From: an uncultured Bacillota bacterium
GTDB lineage: Bacteria > Bacillota > Clostridia > Peptostreptococcales > Anaerovoracaceae
Reading direction: 5' to 3'
Length of the DNA: 6,987 bases
NCBI GenBank assembly: GCA_959606705.1
Contig: CAUHLX010000148.1
Span: forward strand, 1-6,987
The position numbers and the translations under genes are program-made. The notes below the pieces were generated by a model. It searched no databases. It had not been told where the DNA came from and saw nothing but the letters and a program-made list of their open reading frames with translations. This document shows, piece by piece, positions 6,899 through 6,987 of the stretch; position 1 is the stretch's first letter, and each line of letters starts with the position of its first letter.

Positions 6899-6943
6899 AA
6901 CAGATATTGAAACGCACATTAACTCAACGGAACTTCGGGATTT

Positions 6944-6950
6944 AAGGAGG
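6944..6950 (+). promoter_or_regulatory. Ribosome binding site of the partial gene at 6958
   Basis: AAGGAGG lies 7 bases before the ATG at 6958. This is the main evidence, with the upstream promoter, that the ten visible codons are a real gene start. Confidence 0.85.
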
Positions 6951-6957
6951 AACAGGA

Positions 6958-6987
6958 ATGTATTTTAACCATATGGACAAAACGGAC
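6958..6987 (+). CDS. Start of an unidentified gene (3' truncated by the window)
   Basis: Ten codons are visible, reading MYFNHMDKTD, with no stop before the window ends. A near-consensus promoter at 6870-6898 and a strong Shine-Dalgarno sequence at 6944-6950 support it as a genuine, probably well-expressed gene. It is divergent from trxA. Ten residues are too few to assign a family, and I do not recognise it. Confidence 0.75.
   Translation, partial: MYFNHMDKTD

Larger units (their letters stand above)
6648..6957. other. AT-rich divergent intergenic region
   Basis: These 310 bases separate trxA (leftward) from the partial gene at 6958 (rightward) and are much richer in A and T than the flanking genes. 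They contain the trxA promoter and RBS, the promoter and RBS of the rightward gene, and about 150 bases between the two promoters. That stretch holds an exact 10-base direct repeat TTTTCCGAAC at 6741-6750 and 6813-6822. No convincing coding sequence or RNA gene is visible. Confidence 0.8.

Noticed and set aside
6651..6917. An 88-codon open frame (and an overlapping 62-codon frame) on the - strand in the AT-rich intergenic region
   Set aside because: It runs through the trxA promoter, leader and RBS and through the rightward promoter. Its composition (Phe, Lys, Ile, Tyr) is what AT-rich noncoding DNA gives, and it has no family resemblance.
6907..6920. CcpA catabolite-repression (cre) site near TTGAAACGCACATTA
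   Set aside because: The spacing between TG, AA and CG is one base short of the cre consensus, and no better match was seen by eye elsewhere in the intergenic DNA. The true xyl operator would lie left of the window.
1..6987. A novel defence, mobile or biosynthetic system
   Set aside because: All complete genes belong to well-known housekeeping or sugar-catabolic families with intact key residues. There are no transposase, integrase, toxin-antitoxin, CRISPR or prophage signs.

Overview
The window looks like chromosomal DNA from an anaerobic member of the Clostridia (Bacillota). I infer this from strong AGGAGG-type ribosome binding sites at almost every gene, a clostridial-style class II xylose isomerase, and moderately GC-rich genes beside an AT-rich intergenic region. 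No species can be named from the sequence alone. I see no rRNA, tRNA, CRISPR array, insertion sequence or integrase.

Left part (1-4584, + strand): the end of a xylose-use operon. In order it holds the C-terminal half of a tandem-domain sugar ABC-transporter ATPase (XylG/RbsA type, cut by the window edge), the membrane permease (XylH/RbsC type), xylose isomerase (xylA) and xylulokinase (xylB). The genes are tightly packed, with an 8-base overlap and then gaps of 14 and 11 bases, so they are almost certainly co-transcribed. The transporter imports the pentose, XylA converts D-xylose to D-xylulose, and XylB phosphorylates it to D-xylulose 5-phosphate for the pentose phosphate pathway. The sugar-binding protein, the N-terminal ATPase half, the promoter and any regulator would lie to the left, outside the window.

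Middle (4585-4751): a convergent intergenic region with a GC-rich hairpin just after xylB and then a 19-bp perfect inverted repeat. The repeat is best read as a bidirectional terminator shared by xylB and the gene facing it.

Right part (4752-6647, - strand): cls (cardiolipin synthase, two HKD motifs and two N-terminal membrane segments) lies downstream of trxA (thioredoxin, WCGPC). A hairpin separates them, and its better U-tract is on the strand opposite to the genes. An AT-rich divergent intergenic region (6648-6957) carries an extended -10 promoter for trxA and a near-consensus sigma-A promoter for a rightward gene. Only the first ten codons of that gene are present, and it cannot be identified.

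Overall this is ordinary core metabolism, and I found no evidence of a previously undescribed system. The points most worth a second look are the degenerate nucleotide site in the ATPase (Walker A Lys to Ser, catalytic Glu to Asn), the orientation of the trxA-cls hairpin, and a 9-bp tandem repeat that encodes a polyalanine run in XylB.
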